Assembly: GCA_029718625.1 (NCBI GenBank)
Contig: CM056376.1
Location: 78,925,386 to 78,989,385 of the forward strand
Length of the DNA: 64,000 nucleotides
Direction of reading: 5' to 3'
Source of the DNA: Synaphobranchus kaupii
Taxonomy: Eukaryota; Chordata; Actinopteri; Anguilliformes; Synaphobranchidae
Shown: one piece after another, positions 10,589 to 23,489 of the stretch
How positions within the stretch are numbered: the first letter of the stretch is position 1
Layout: every line of letters starts with the position of its first letter
Translations under genes and position numbers: made by a program
Notes under the pieces: model-generated
Seen by the model: the letters and a program-made list of their open reading frames with translations, nothing else
Told to the model about the DNA's origin: nothing
The model's database searches: none

Positions 10589-13306
10589 ATGAACATTATG
10601 CACAATGACCAACATGCACAGTCCATGAACAAGTGAATCCAGTAGAAACTAGGAGAAGGAAGACCAGGTAGACTCCCTACTTTTTAGCTTCATCACACAG
10701 ACTTGCCATAGCTCAGGGTGACAATCTACAGTTTGTCATCAACAGGAAAAACTGTGAAATCTTACATTTAAACTATCACGTTTAGGTTTGTTAAAACAGT
10801 CAGGCACAAAGCATATAAAGGGCATGATTGAGTGCCTTGTGATACTAACTAGCTAACACTGTGCTACTGGTAGACAACTGTTGGTTTGTTGTGTTTGTAA
10901 TGCTTTCAAATATAGTCAAAACTTTTCCAAAGGTGTAGTGCCTTGCTTTTGCCTCTGATAAGGTGTGTGAATTGCTGTGGAATCATACACAGATCGGCTC
11001 TGTCAAAATTACATTGGAAATATCTTTTAAATTAATTATAGATCTATCCAGTCATCATAATTCCATATTGAATGATTATTATGGGGTAATGTGGTGAAAT
11101 GAGATAGACTGAAGTCTGTGTAAGGCAATTTTTTAATGCCGTTTGATTATAACTACAGCATACACTTTTGGACAAAAGCTCTGACTGGTAAAAACAAGTA
11201 TTTTCACACGCAAAAAAAACAAAAACAACCTGGATGTACACTCAAAGTAGAATTTTTTTGATTTTTGGGTGGAATATCCCTTTAAAGTGTGATCCAAAAC
11301 CTAAACTTCCTTACATAATATTTCTTTACTTGGCATTGAAAGGAAAAAAACAAGTTTTTTTGAGTTTCAAAAGGTATTTCATTGATTCTGTTTTTTCCCT
11401 TTCATTGTATGAAATGCCTGCATAAAGTGTATATTTGAATTTGGAGAGGCCCGAGTGAGAATCATAATTAGTCCAATTAAACCTTTTGGCTGATCGGAAG
11501 GCATTTTACATCTTCAAAGCAATTTTCTGGAATCACACCTGTTTGATTGTCCACTGTGGGTAAAAAAAAAACATGAGCCATCGAAATTGCACAAGAATAA
11601 CAGAAAATCACTCAAAAACCTCTTTTATTGATCAAAGATCATTTCATATCTAAAAACATCATTTTTATTTCACCTCTACTTCAGACATGCAAGGGATTTG
11701 AGATCAGCCTGCAACTGAACACTGTCAAAGTCAATGGAAGCAATTTGAACCCAGACAACTTTATGAGGCTCAGCTGTTGAAAGTATTGCTGAGCAGCCTG
11801 CTTGCACAATAAATCTAAGGACTGAGAATCCAAGTAGAACTCCCATCTCACCTGCTTCTCATTCTTTGGGGAGCAGGGGATTTAGCTCTTGGTATTAGCT
11901 CAATTAACGGAGTTATTTGATGGGGAAAAAAGCCTGGTTGGACTTTAGAGAACACAAAGTGGCCAGAAACTCCTGCCACATTTTACTTACAGGCCTGGGT
12001 GTTAGCTGTAATTTTCTGATTCTGCTGAGAACGCATTCACAGCTGCAGTGATGTTTAGGCAATCTGTCCTGAAGGGAGTTACCAAGATGATATTTAGCAT
12101 GTGTTTTGTAATGTCTCTCTTCAGACTTTCACGTTGACCCCTGACACGCCACGTGCGCACATAATCTTAGGAGTGCAGTCTGAAGTGAAAAGTTGCAGTT
12201 GTCACAATTTTAAATATAATCAGCATGGAAAGCAGGGGACACTGAGGTGGGAAAACACCGGCAATGGTCTTTTGGGAAATGCATGTATAGCATCACTCTT
12301 TGTTATTCTGTGTGAAAGCATACACATTTAAGAGTGGTGTCATCTGACTGAATAATATTCCTTGGCAGTTATGGTGCTATGTGATGGTTGATGGTTATAA
12401 ATAATCCAGTGATCCTTAATTACGTATTTTTCTTCTTTTTTAATACAGTATAAAGCAAGTAATATCATGCTAATGGATATTATTTGTATGCTTTTTAAGG
12501 CCTTATGTAGGCATGTTTACAACACAGAGGGCCATGCATCCAAACATCTCGTTCGTGCATCAGGTGTGCTTCCCTAAAAGGTAAGGCATAGCAGAGAATT
12601 GACTGATGGATGGACACAGGGACTGGACCTACAATTTCCTTTTTGCATCAAGTTTCTTTGTGACCAAATGGATAGACAAGCTGGCTTTGTACAATTTGTG
12701 CTACTAGTTACAATAAAATCTCAAAAGTTTATTTTATAAATTATTAGATACCAGTTCATTTAATAAAATATAGTTTATTTTTAGATGCACATGTAAATCA
12801 TTTCCATCTTTTCACTGACAATGGACCAAGGCCCTGTGTGTTACATAAGAAAATTATATTTCAGTGAAAATTGTATTTTGTATCTGTCGATAAACCTCTG
12901 TTGCTGTGGCAACTTCCGCCCATTTTTGCGGGCTGCCAAATGCCAATATAAGAGCGTGTGTCAGGTTGTTGCTGAAAAGGCCAGGTGGATAGCATGCCCT
13001 CAGTCACACAGAATGAGCAGCTTATCTTGATCAAATGCAAAAACACAGGGACCGTTCCAACACACCTGTCACTCTTCATGTGGAACATACCATACAGTGA
13101 AAGGAAGATGTATTGTGTAATCTTCACCGGGAATCACATTGCACATAAAAAAGATAAAAAACTTTTGACAGTGATGAAGATGTTCTGATGTTCATCTGCA
13201 TCCGCAGCAAGTGTCGGAAAGTGTTTTTGTTGTGGAACTAGAGGAACAGGCAAAGAGAAATACTGATGGAGCACAGAGGTAGAATTATATTTCCAGATGG
13301 TAATAT
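10589..13306. other. Non-repetitive stretch, no supported gene
   Basis: Mostly AT-rich DNA without recognisable repeats. Blocks at about 11,440-11,560 and 11,870-12,060 have even composition with homeodomain-type words (TAATTAG, CAATTAA) and would be the first places to test for conservation. The short open frames at 11,044-11,425, 12,101-12,331 and 12,821-13,188 show no domain. Confidence 0.35.
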
Positions 13307-13692
13307 ACAGTGCAGTCTGTAAGCATTTGGACAGTGAAACAATTCTTGTTGTCAGCTTTCATTTAAGGGTACTTACAATGCCCTCCACTATTATTGGCAC
13401 CCCTGGTAAAGATGAGTAAAAAGGGTTGTAAAAAATTCACCGTTTGGTGAATTAGCTTAATTTCACACTGAAAAAATGAGGAAAAATCCAACCTTTAATT
13501 GAAGTAAATTTATTATGAGAAAAAAAAATCCCTCATCAAGAAATAATTATTTTTAACAAAACCATGTGTGCAACAATTATTGGCACCCATGCATTTATAT
13601 ATAGAATAAAGTAATATTTTTTAATATTTGGTCACATATCCTTTGCATGCCATGACTTCCTGATGTCTGTGACCCAACAACATCAAAATTAA
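13307..13692. mobile_element. Two abutting Tc1-type transposon ends
   Basis: CAGTGCAGTCTGTAAGCATT (from about 13,310) is a Tc1-type terminal repeat; the same family end occurs inverted at about 20,330-20,358. From about 13,378 a second Tc1-type end starts, GCCCTCCACTATTATTGGCACC, with a further ATTATTGGCACCCATG at about 13,578. No transposase frame is left. The Gypsy element starts directly downstream. Confidence 0.65.
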
Positions 13693-14065
13693 TGTTACGG
13701 CAGTGTTCTGGACTGGACCCAAATGCAAGACTCTGAGACAGAACTCAATGAAACTCCACCCGGGAGAATATTTATTAGGTGAGGCAAATGCAACAAGAAA
13801 GCAAGCAAGGGAAAACTAAAAGGGTGAAGGGCTGGATATGGGGTTGGAGAACTAAGGTGGGGCAGGAGATGAGACAGGGCTGGACAGAGCAGGCAGGAGG
13901 CAGGCTGGGCGGGCTGGACAAGGAATAGAATAAAACAAACAGGTTACAGAGTAGCAAACAGAATGACCAGGAGTTATCTCAAATGCAGCAGAGAAAACAA
14001 ACTCGCAAAGAAACTGAGACGGGAACTTAAATAGTGAAGAGAACAGGGACTGATTGAATAACTAA
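13693..14065 (-). mobile_element. Gypsy LTR portion (3' end of element, minus strand)
   Basis: On the minus strand this segment ends in ...GCCGTAACA (plus-strand TGTTACGG at 13,693), the CA end expected of an LTR, and holds a TATTTAAG promoter-like word near 14,030. It joins directly to a broken reverse transcriptase frame, so RNase H, integrase and any other coding parts have been deleted. The boundary at about 14,065 is approximate. Confidence 0.5.
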
Positions 14066-14655
14066 CGTGTCTGACGGGCTGGATGTGTTCTTCAAGGTTG
14101 CAGGAAAAAATCTAAATATCATCAAGATGAATGAATACAGACCGGTTGAGGAGGTCACGGAGGACATTAATAAGGGCTTGGAACACTGCTGGGACGTTAG
14201 TGAGACCGAACGGGACCAGCAGGTACTCAAAGTACCCCAAGGGCGTGTTGAATGCGGTGTTCCATTTGTCTCCCTCCCGGATCCGGACCAGGTGGTAGGC
14301 ATTCCGGAGGTCCAGTTTGGAGAAGACAGTTGCTCCATGGAGGGGTTCAAAAACAGAGTTAATGAGAGGCAGAGGGTATTTATTCCTGACGGTAATGGCA
14401 TTTAGACCATGGTAATCAAAACATGGACGTAAGGGAGACAAAGAAAAACCCGGCCCCGACAGGGGAAGAGGACGGACAAATGATACCTGCTGTGAGCGAG
14501 TCATGAATGTACGTCTCCATGACAGTTCTCTCTGGACCAGACAAAGGTTGTAAAGGTGGCTGGACGGTAAGGTGGCTCCTGGAAGCAGGTCAATACAGCA
14601 GTCATACGTTCTGTGAGGGGGTAATGATAAGGTGAGAGATTTGTTAAACACTTCA
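14066..14655 (-). pseudogene. Ty3/Gypsy reverse transcriptase fragment
   Basis: Minus-strand reading gives the core of a Gypsy reverse transcriptase: a [19 protein letters not shown] block (family CxDYRxLNxxT), then [49 protein letters not shown] text, and FIHLDDI in place of the catalytic YxDD, followed by a stop. The frame runs 14,112-14,651 and stops just after the catalytic motif, with a degraded continuation to about 14,068. This is an old chromosomal retrotransposon copy with its polymerase cut short. It belongs with the protease and gag pieces immediately upstream on the same strand. Confidence 0.85.
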
Positions 14656-14872
14656 GCGAGGTTGTGATAAACAGGTGGAACAGAGGGTAGGTTAGGAGAT
14701 TGTGGTTTGGGAGAAGGGTTAGCACCCTCCGACGGAGGTTAGGCTGATTGGAGGGAGGTAGAGTGGCAGTAGGAGCTCCAACTTTGAATTTTATTAGTGG
14801 CCCAATTAAGATCGGGGTTGTGACGTCTCAGCCATAGTTGACCGATGACCAGGGGTGATTGAGTGGCGGAGA

Positions 14873-15226
14873 TCAAATTAAACTGGATAGTTTCACGGTG
14901 GTTGCCGGACAGGATGAGCAGTAGTGGTTTGGTCGAATGGGTGACCCGGGCGATGAGCTTCCCATCCAGAGAAAAGGCATGAGGGGATCTGAGAGAGGCA
15001 TGGTGGAAATGCCTGCTTGGCAGACAAGTATGGCATCAATGAAATTCGAATAGGCTCTGGAATCGACCAGGGCGGACAGAGGGAGAGATTGGCAGTTCCA
15101 GCTAAGTGTGCCGTATAACAGGAACCGTGACTGGGCAGTGGCAGAAGAAAATATAGGGCTCACCAGGACACCCAGCCTTTCTGGTGAGCCACCCCCTTTT
15201 GGGCGAACGGGACAGGAAATCAGCAC
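14873..15226 (-). pseudogene. Gypsy retropepsin-like protease region
   Basis: The minus-strand frame contains LSALVDSRAYSNFIDA, matching the retropepsin active-site segment ALVDSGA.xNFID of Gypsy elements. The usual Gly after Asp-Ser has become Arg, which would damage the active site. It is preceded by the gag zinc knuckle (15,180-15,245) and followed on the same strand by the reverse transcriptase, the normal gag-protease-RT order. Confidence 0.75.
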
Positions 15227-15577
15227 GTGGCCGGACTGACCACATTAGAGACAGACCCCAGCTTGGACTCTTCACAAGCGCTCCTCCGAGGAGAGCCGAG
15301 CTCTGCCCAGCTGCATCCGTTCTTCTGCAGGGGTTTCAGGAACGGAGGGGCTTGTAGGACCAGAAGACTGAGGCGAGGCTGCTGGGCTGGAGCGGAGGTA
15401 CAGGAGATAACACCGCAACCCGTCTTCTCCCTCAGGTGGGTCCGCAGACGATGGCTAGGGAGACTACCTCATCCAGTGAACTGGTGTCGTCTCTGATCGC
15501 CAACTCGTCCTTGAGAGCCTCTCCATTATGGAAAACCTCCTGTAGGGCCATATCATTCCAACCAGAATTGCGAAATG
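15180..15577 (-). pseudogene. Gypsy gag C-terminus with zinc knuckle
   Basis: On the minus strand an LKDELAIRDDTSSLDEVVSL segment and an ERMQLGRARLSSEER segment match the end of Gypsy gag proteins. A CCHC knuckle with a stop inside follows: CL-stop-CGQSGHVLISC. Several frame changes separate the parts. The element is cut at about 15,577 by the long inverted-repeat element, so the 5' LTR and most of gag are missing. Confidence 0.7.
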
Positions 15578-17046
15578 ATGTTCTATCTTCAATGAAAATC
15601 ATTAGCCTATATCACACATCAAATGAACGATTGCACTACAGTATGTGAAATGCACTCAAAATGTGAAAATAACAATAGACCTATCAATCATATTGGACGA
15701 GAAAGTGCTCAAGTGGAAAAACTAACGTACATATGTAGCCAGCGAGACCAACCGCATTTTAGAAGCAGTACTACGTACATATCGGGAAGGGAAAACTTCA
15801 GTTGGGCAATGCGTTTTCAGTAGAGCTTGCGTAATACTAGACCGTTAAAACCAAAACTGCTGTTGTGCTGGGCTGTAATTAATTTTTCAAAGCACTCAAT
15901 AAGACATTGCATATGCCGTTGCTAAGGTTATAATGTAATCAACATTTCAGATAGTGTAACAAATTGTTGTATATTTCTCAAACGGATTGTAGCAGAAAAT
16001 AGTGACACTCCTTATTTAGCAGAGTCGTCTACCAATAAAGTTAAAACACAGAGTTTGTGATATGTGAATAGTTTGGCTACAGGAGCAACGAATGTCTCAG
16101 TTGAGCAAAATCTTGCCGGCGGCGGCATGGTCACTAATTTATATATAATATAAAATAAGTAAAATAAGTGTGACTATTTTTCCATAGCAAGTCCATTTAA
16201 CAAGCAAACCCCACCCTGTCTATACCTACCCATGCGTAACATTGTGGACAATAGTGCCTATGTGTGAGTTCATAAATATATTTATTCATCATATAAAATT
16301 AGAATTCCGTCATAGCAACAAGATAAACCCAACAATAGCCTGATCGTATGCCAAAAAAGCCATGAAAAGCCCTGCTCACTGAAATGCAAAATAAACATGT
16401 GAAATTATTGTCTCATTATACCACATCATTTTACTAGCAATATATTTCACTTAATATGAAATAAAATACAATCCTATTGTTGGTTTTACACATAGAGATA
16501 TTGCTTTTAAAATTCAGTCTTCATTTATAGTCTTAGACAATCTGTTGAGAAATACACACCAGTTTAGCACGTTATTACACAATGTGGAACGTCTGCCCGC
16601 AGTACCCCCATATGCCCTACCTGCAACTCTGAAGTATTTCACGTCATTCCAGTTTTATTCAAAACTGTTTTATCCGATAGAGGAAAGTATATCATTTTCA
16701 ACTGTGTTTGCAAATTTTTCTGGGATGCTTTCCACAATAAATTACAGCCCAGCATAACAGAATGTTTAATCTAGTCAATGTACTATAATGCAAACAGCTA
16801 CAGAAAACGCATTCGCTAACTGGATTTTTTAGTCCTTGATATGAAAAAAGTACTGCTTGTAAAATGTGGTTTTTCTCGCTGGCTACATATGTTAGTTTTT
16901 CCACTCGATCACTGTCTTGTCCAGTAGGCTATGTTAGAGATGGTTATTTTCACATTTTGAGGGCATTTCACACAATCTAGTGTGAGCATTCACTGCAAAG
17001 TCATGTTTTATGTTTGATGTACCCACTTTCATTGAAGCTAGAACAT
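15578..17046. mobile_element. Foldback DNA element with arms of about 320 bp
   Basis: The left arm (15,578-15,900) and right arm (about 16,715-17,046) are inverted copies. Matching blocks include TTCAATGAAA, CTCAAAATGTGAAAATAAC, GTGGAAAAACTAAC, CATATGTAGCCAGCGAGA and GCTGGGCTGTAATT. The middle of about 800 bases is AT-rich with no recognisable transposase. The element interrupts the gag end of the Gypsy copy. Superfamily and target duplication are not resolved. Confidence 0.75.
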
Positions 17047-17930
17047 TTGGCAGCATTTTCCTGTTGGTGGAATATTACTGTTATCGTACATAATATAGGC
17101 TTTAGGCTTTGTATCTTCCTGGGCTATCCTTGTCACTTAAGGCATGGACGATATTCAGTCCAATGTACTGTGCACTGATATGTGCTAGATGAATGTAGGT
17201 TTCCTTGGGGAACATTTAAAAAAATACAGAAAAATGCATTCGCAGGGCAGGAGCATACACACTGTAGAGTGAATGTTTTATTGAGGTACACAAGTGAATG
17301 ATTAGGCTACATATTTAGGTGTGTGTAACAGTGTGATATCAATGTTTTCATCTTAAACCATCAGAAGGGGAAAATGTATATGCTTTATAATGGACAAAAC
17401 TAGTTTTATTCATTTTATGACATGTATTGGATACGGTTTTGGGCCCATATATATCTACCCCCCTATACTGATGAACAAATTGTAATTCCCACTTGAAAAT
17501 GATGTAAAAGTGAGTTCTTTGGTCCACAACAGTTGAATTGTAGTTAGATATATCATTATTTTATGATTTTGAGCAGTGCACAATTTAGCCATTTGATAGA
17601 TTTGGAGACACTAATGGACAACAGCGTACACTGCCTATATTTTCCATCACAGATCTTTAGTAGTTCTACATATCATCCTCAGATTTTGCACACTTGGAAA
17701 TGTATAGAAATACCTGATAAACTATACCTATAAAACTCTCAATATTTAATTGCAAACTAAAGAAAAACTTTTTTTTTTTTTTTGCATTTTTCCAAAGTTT
17801 CTTTGCATTTGTGCCACTTTATTTTGACTTAAATTATACATAAATTAAACAAATACAAAGTTTGTATTGTAAATGGTACAACTGTCTTGTTTCATTTAAG
17901 CCATTTGCCAAGTTTCTGTGATGCTCACAC
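17047..17930. other. AT-rich stretch, nothing recognised
   Basis: Low-GC sequence with a T15 run at about 17,769. No gene, no paired repeat and no motif could be supported. Confidence 0.5.
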
Positions 17931-17933
17931 CTA

Positions 17934-19933
17934 GGGCCCTATCTTGGCGATCTTGGCGCTTAGTCTAAGCGCATGGCAAGTCCACGTCCATTTAGGGCGT
18001 GTCCAAGTCCACTTTTGCTATTTTAACGGCGTGTTTTTTTGGCGCTAAGCACGGCGCATGGCGCAACTGGGCTGAACCTAGTCGCTTCATTAATTATAGG
18101 TGTGTCTTGGGCGTGACATTCAATAAACCAATCAAAATGTCATATCCCATTCCCTTTAAAAGCCTGCTTTTCCACCTTGGCGGATTGCTTATGATGGCGA
18201 AACAGACATGCTCGTGCGTGTTTAGTGTGATCAAGGAATAGGCTAAATGGAGTATGATCAATATTATTCGGACTAACCATTAGCCTATGAGTTCCCGGTA
18301 ATTCCAGACAGGGCTGTTATTTTACAAAATATGTGCGGTTAAATTTCGTTAAAAGGACCTGCAACAGCTGAGAATAAGCTATCAATGGCTTCAGTCTCAC
18401 CTTAGAAAACGCCAAATTAGCCTGCTTGTTCAGCGAATTTCGTTTGATTATGCAATGAAAGTGTCAAACATCAATTCCAAGAGGCTGTTCTCATGGAGTT
18501 CTCGAAGTTCAAGCTTCATCCAAAGTTCATTAGGCTACCTGCATAGTAGGCTAATATTGATTAATAACATACATACCGTTATTTTGCCTTAATGATGACA
18601 CTAAATAGCCATACAATAAAGCTGTCAGGTTCGCAACCCATAAGTTCACGCATATTTCCCCTTGTTTAATAATGTCCTGTTTATGGAAATGTGACCAACC
18701 TGTTTTACTCGTAGCGTAATCCTTTAAAACAATCCACTTTCCCAGGAAGACCGTTAAACGTGCGACTTACAGCAGGGGAAACAGAACATGCAGCTCACGT
18801 GCAGAGAATGGCATTAAAATTAATTGTGAATTAATTGTGTAACGTGCTGCAAATTTGTTTTAGTTTCTAATTAGACGCTTAGTTCTCTTTAAAATCGTTT
18901 TGTTCAGTTAAGGAATAACGGGTGAAATCAGCTGGGTTTTAAACGGTGAGAGTATGGAAACCTGGTCACTAATTTAAAAAAATATGAAGGACGAAGAATA
19001 GCTAAGGTTACAATTTAGTTAACATGGTGACATCTCCGTTTTTTAACCATAGGCTATCGAAAAAAACCTTATGCACAGCGAATTCGCTGTAGCCTAGGCT
19101 ATTTGAAAAACAATAAATGCAATATTCACTGGACAAGGTTTTGAACTTTTTTCAGTCACAAACCATTCTATTTACTTACAGGCTGTATTCATAGATAAAC
19201 AGAGCTGTATTGTAATGACATCTGAAGCGCATTTTCAGAACTTAAATGTCCGTCTATTGCCGTGCGCGAGTTTTCCATTGAATGACAATTCACGCATTAG
19301 GTGCAAAGACAATTCGCGCATTAGGCTTGATAGCTATAGGTGTTATCAGCTCCTTTTTAATGGATAGCCATTGTCCCGTACCATCGCACATCGCCTGGAT
19401 GTTGATGGAGTGGGCTGAGAGAAATGTAATGTGGCATTGTTTCCCTTCGCTGAGGGAAAGGTATGTGGACCTATAGAACCTTTTATTATTATGCATTTTT
19501 GATATAGCCTACACAATAATAATATTTCACATTGTGATCTAGATATTTTAGTCATGCCTGTGCACACCCCTGTGTGTAACAGACAGGAGGGTATGCGCGT
19601 TGTGCACACGCCTATGTAGACGCACTTATATGCGCCGTTAAAATAGCATGTAAACAACTGCGACATGACTTTAGACCAGGTTTGTGGTGGTTCTAGCGCA
19701 AGCGCTTTCTGCTGGCTCAAGATAGCAATACGCCAAAAATAATCCTGGCCACTCCTCATCTTAAGACCAACACGCCCAGTTCACTAATGATGGCGCAAGA
19801 GTTACGCCGTCAAACATGCTAGTTTGACGGCGTAAGCGTTAGGCGTTATTATGGACCTAGCGCCGGGTGTAAGATAGCAAAGACACTTGCGTTTGCGTTA
19901 GCGCCGCTTTGCGCCGGGTGTAAGATAGGGCCC
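17934..19933 (-). mobile_element. PIF/Harbinger-derived non-autonomous element, copy 1
   Basis: The ends GGGCCCTATCTT / AAGATAGGGCCC are inverted and flanked by CTA on each side (17,931-17,933 and 19,934-19,936), a 3-bp target duplication as in PIF/Harbinger. On the minus strand at about 19,290-19,440 short HARBI1-type motifs survive (HSINIQAMCD and RDNGYPLK), too broken to encode an enzyme. A subterminal block CGCCGGGTGTAAGATAG is repeated at the right end (about 19,861 and 19,912). Length is 2,000 bp. A second copy lies at 24,266-26,352. Confidence 0.85.
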
Positions 19934-19936
19934 CTA

Positions 19937-22900
19937 GAGTTATAAAGCCTTAAACAGAGCACCCCCTAAATAGGTGAGAATTGACCAAATTTGCCATCTG
20001 CACAAAGGGGTTAACAATGTACCAACAGTTGATTTTGACACACCCAATGTTTTGGTTATGTCTCTGATCGATATATTCTAATTTTTCACACCATGATTGC
20101 CTGCTTTACTGGCATTGACGCTTATTTGGTGCTCATGTTGAGAGATAACAGATTACTTTTGGTCCCCCAAAATGGAGGGACTATGTATAAACAGAGCTGC
20201 AATTACGACAGGGTTCACCTGATATGGATGTAAATACTTGTAATTAAAGCTGATAGTCTGCACTTTAATCTCATATCCATATCCAATTTGCTGGAGTACA
20301 GAGCTAAAACAACACAAATTGTAGGACCTATCACTTTCCAAATACTTACAGACTGCAGTTTATTTAGTCCTCGGGTTAGGACTGAAATTTGTCTGGATTC
20401 ACCGCATGTGATGAGTTGTGGACAGCTTTTGAATATTACTGGCAAAGATTGATCCTTTAAGCACTTGAACTACAACTTTGTCATTTTAGCCTCTTTCGAA
20501 TTGAAATCTGCTAATCCCAGATGAACCAAATTAACTTTCATCAGTGTGTCAGCCAACATTTTAATAATGTAAACATGTAATATTCAATGTTCTTGCGGAG
20601 CGAATGCATTTACTTGGTCTGAGGTGTTTGAGGATTAAATTACATTAATTTGTTTTTGTACTCTTTTACAAATTTGTGGCTAACTCCTGGAAAAAAACCC
20701 AGTAAGAACCCAGAACACTTTACATTAAGGCCATAGAGTGAATTTAATGAATTTAGTGTCCTATTTTATTCTCCCCTGAAAACATATTAGAACATAATTA
20801 AATCCCAAATTCTGCTACTTATGAAATCCTTTCCTTATTGTAACTAATCCAATATTCATCTCTCTGTTACAGGGATATAAAGTGACTCATTTTCAACGTC
20901 TCTGTAAGCATAAAGACCCATTCACAAAAACAGTCAGGGAATGTGTGTTAATGACGTTCATTTTTAAAGCCTCTTTTAGAGCTTCTTTTTAGAATCAATT
21001 AGTGGCATGACTAATTGTGGATTATATGTTCAAGCATGTCTCTTGTCTCCTTGTCTTGCCTTGGGGAAGGGAAATGGCGTTGTGTGGCAACTCATCTGTG
21101 CTGTGACTGTGGCAGCCATTGCCATGTGACCCCCTGCTAAGCATTTGAAGCAAAGACAGATGCTTATGCATTTTCAGGCACTTGGGAATAAAAAAACCCC
21201 CACAAACTTCTTCTTTCCAAAGATTTTATAAAGTCTGTGTCATTGACCTAGTTGAAGCAGTGTTGAGGTGAGTGGGATCATAACAGAGTAGATGTACCTT
21301 AAAATATAGAATTTCTCTAATCAGTGCAAGGATAGACAACCTAGCTAGCTTCTGTTTGGAGAAATTTACGATCGTGCTAAGAGACAAGCCAGGTGGATCT
21401 TGACCAACACTCATTGCTTCTTTATTAAGACAGCAAGTTCACAATACAGAGTGGAATAATTATAGACTGACCCTACACCTGGGGTGTCAGCTCTTCTTAT
21501 CCTATTCCAGGCTCCCATATGTACATTAAGGTGTGCTTCTAGCTAGCTACAACCTACAGAGCCACACTTCCTGGTAGCCCAGCAATGGCTAGCTAACTGC
21601 GCTAGCCGGCACTACAATATGTTATGACTGAATCACATTTTATGACCGCCCCTGTTTATCATTACTATCTCCTGTAGCACTTTTCTGATTTAGAAATTAA
21701 TTTATGTTCAGTAAATGTGCAGCTTGGAATGCTTGCATCCCAGAAATGTCCAATTCGCCATTTCATTGATATGTGGTGGTCCTTTCCATCTCCATCAGTT
21801 TCTAAAACTAGATTTTGCCAAGATGGTGATGCAGACTATGATGAGTCAACTTTAGCCACTACAAACTTTCTTAAAAACCAAACTCCAGAAGCCAAATTTA
21901 GCCTTCTTTGGTCAATCATTGTCTGATACAGTCAATTAGCTGGCTATTAGCTGGATAGTGGAATGAGCTAGCAAACATTACTCATACGGTAGCCAGGCCT
22001 AGTGTGTGCTTGCATCAAGCCACCACAAAGTGCTGCTTTAACTCTTCTCTTTGCATTTGGCGAGCAGCAGACCGGAATGCTGCATAATAACTTTTATTTT
22101 AATTAAATTTAGCAAAGTAAAATATGGTATGATTTTTCCCTTTGCAAGTACACTGAAATGCAAATCATAATGCATTATTCTTTTCTCCCAATCATTTTGC
22201 CAAATAAGAGGAAAGCCTGTGTGAGTATTAGTATTTATAAGAAATTTTCTGCATTATTGTATTATTCAATGAGTGCACAGCATGAGGTAAAAGTCAGCAT
22301 TGCATTGGGTAGAATTGTGAATATCAGTAACATTTTTCTTTTTGTTATAGCATTCCTATTTGGTATTGTATCGTGGGAAAAATTCTGGTATCGTGACAAC
22401 ACTATTCGTCAGAGAGACTGTAATTTGTTATAAAATAGTATACATTAAAATGGCACTGGTTATTTTAAGCCACTTCAATCAAAATACAAGCATTTTTGGC
22501 AAAGGGAAAAATATGTTCTCAAAGCCTGTCACATTGTTGCTATGGTTTCTGAGTGGTTTGTCAGAAGGTGTGACACGAGATTTTCAGACCATGGTACCTG
22601 TTCAGGTGGGAATAACACCTGTCAGTGGCGCTGATTAGCAGAATATGCAGTTACCTGGAGAATCTGTCAAAGTGTGCTCTGGGGAGCAGTTGTGACATGG
22701 GAAGTATAACAGGGGAAGACAGTAAAGAAAACTTACGAAGGACCTCAGAAAGATGATTAATTTTCCTTTCCCGTCATCTTTTCTAGATAGAAATGTTCCC
22801 ACACTGTTGACCACAGTGAGTCATGCTGTAGTCACCTTTGTTCATTCAGGTATCACACTCTGCTCTTGGATGGCATCTGTCCACTCTCCTGATTATTTCA

Positions 22901-22954
22901 AAACCCAAAATATCTCTGTCACTTATACATTACATTTTATTTTTGGTGGCAAAT
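19937..22954. other. Mostly non-repetitive stretch with one Tc1 end
   Basis: Apart from the Tc1-type end at 20,160-20,358, no gene is supported. The blocks at about 20,560-20,990 and 21,000-21,200 have even composition and may be single copy. At 21,530-22,000 the words TAGCTAGC and AGCTAGC recur. Open frames at 21,717-21,926, 22,158-22,638 and 22,753-22,960 carry no domain. Confidence 0.35.
20160..20358 (-). mobile_element. Tc1-type element end
   Basis: Read on the minus strand it starts CTGCAGTCTGTAAGTATTTG, the Tc1-family terminus also present near 13,310. It then continues through GAGATTAAAGTGCAGACTAT and CATCCATATCAGGTGAACC, wording typical of the subterminal part of fish Tc1-like elements. 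Only one end remains. Confidence 0.6.
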
Positions 22955-22956
22955 TA

Positions 22957-23487
22957 CACTGCCCGGCCAAAAAAAAAGTCGCCATTGCACCCGTCATGCA
23001 TAGTGCCCACTGTACAAGCCTCTGGAGGCAGTGTTATGATCTGGGTTTGCTTCAGTTTGTCAGCTCTAGGCTCAGCAACATTATGCAGAAATAAAATGAA
23101 GTCAGCAAAGTACCTGAATGTACTGAATGACCAGGTTATCCCATCAATGGGCATATGCCAGGATGACAATGCCAAGATTCATCAGGCTCAAATTGTGAAA
23201 GAGTGGTTCAGGGAGCATGAGGAATCATTTTCACACATGAATTAGCCACCAGATTCCTGACCTTAACCCCATTGAAAGTCTTTGGGATGTGCTGGAGAAC
23301 ACTTTACGGAGTGGTTCGACTCTCCCGTCGTCAATACAAGATCTCAGCCAAAAACTTATGCTACTCTGGATGGAAATAAATGTTGTGACATTGCATAAGG
23401 TTGTCGAAACAATGCCACAACAAATGCGCGCCATAATCAAAGCTAAAGGCGGTCCAACTAAATATTAGAGTGTTTGGCCGGGCAGTG
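22957..23487 (+). mobile_element. Internally deleted Tc1/mariner element, copy A
   Basis: CACTGCCCGGCCAAAAAAAA at the left and TGTTTGGCCGGGCAGTG at the right are inverted ends, each next to TA (22,955-22,956 and 23,488-23,489), the Tc1/mariner target duplication. The 531 bp hold only the C-terminal part of a transposase in broken frames: an [12 protein letters not shown] segment, a [12 protein letters not shown] segment, and the second catalytic Asp in CQDDNAKIH, followed by [13 protein letters not shown]. The helix-turn-helix half and first catalytic Asp are deleted. The deletion junction (AAAGTCGCCATTGCACCCGTCA) is the same as in copy B at 50,752-51,298. Confidence 0.9.
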
Positions 23488-23489
23488 TA

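Noticed and set aside
17999..18241. Similar plus-strand frames in both Harbinger copies (also 24,328-24,525)
   Set aside because: They recur because the element recurs; no protein family match and no conservation of frame between the copies.
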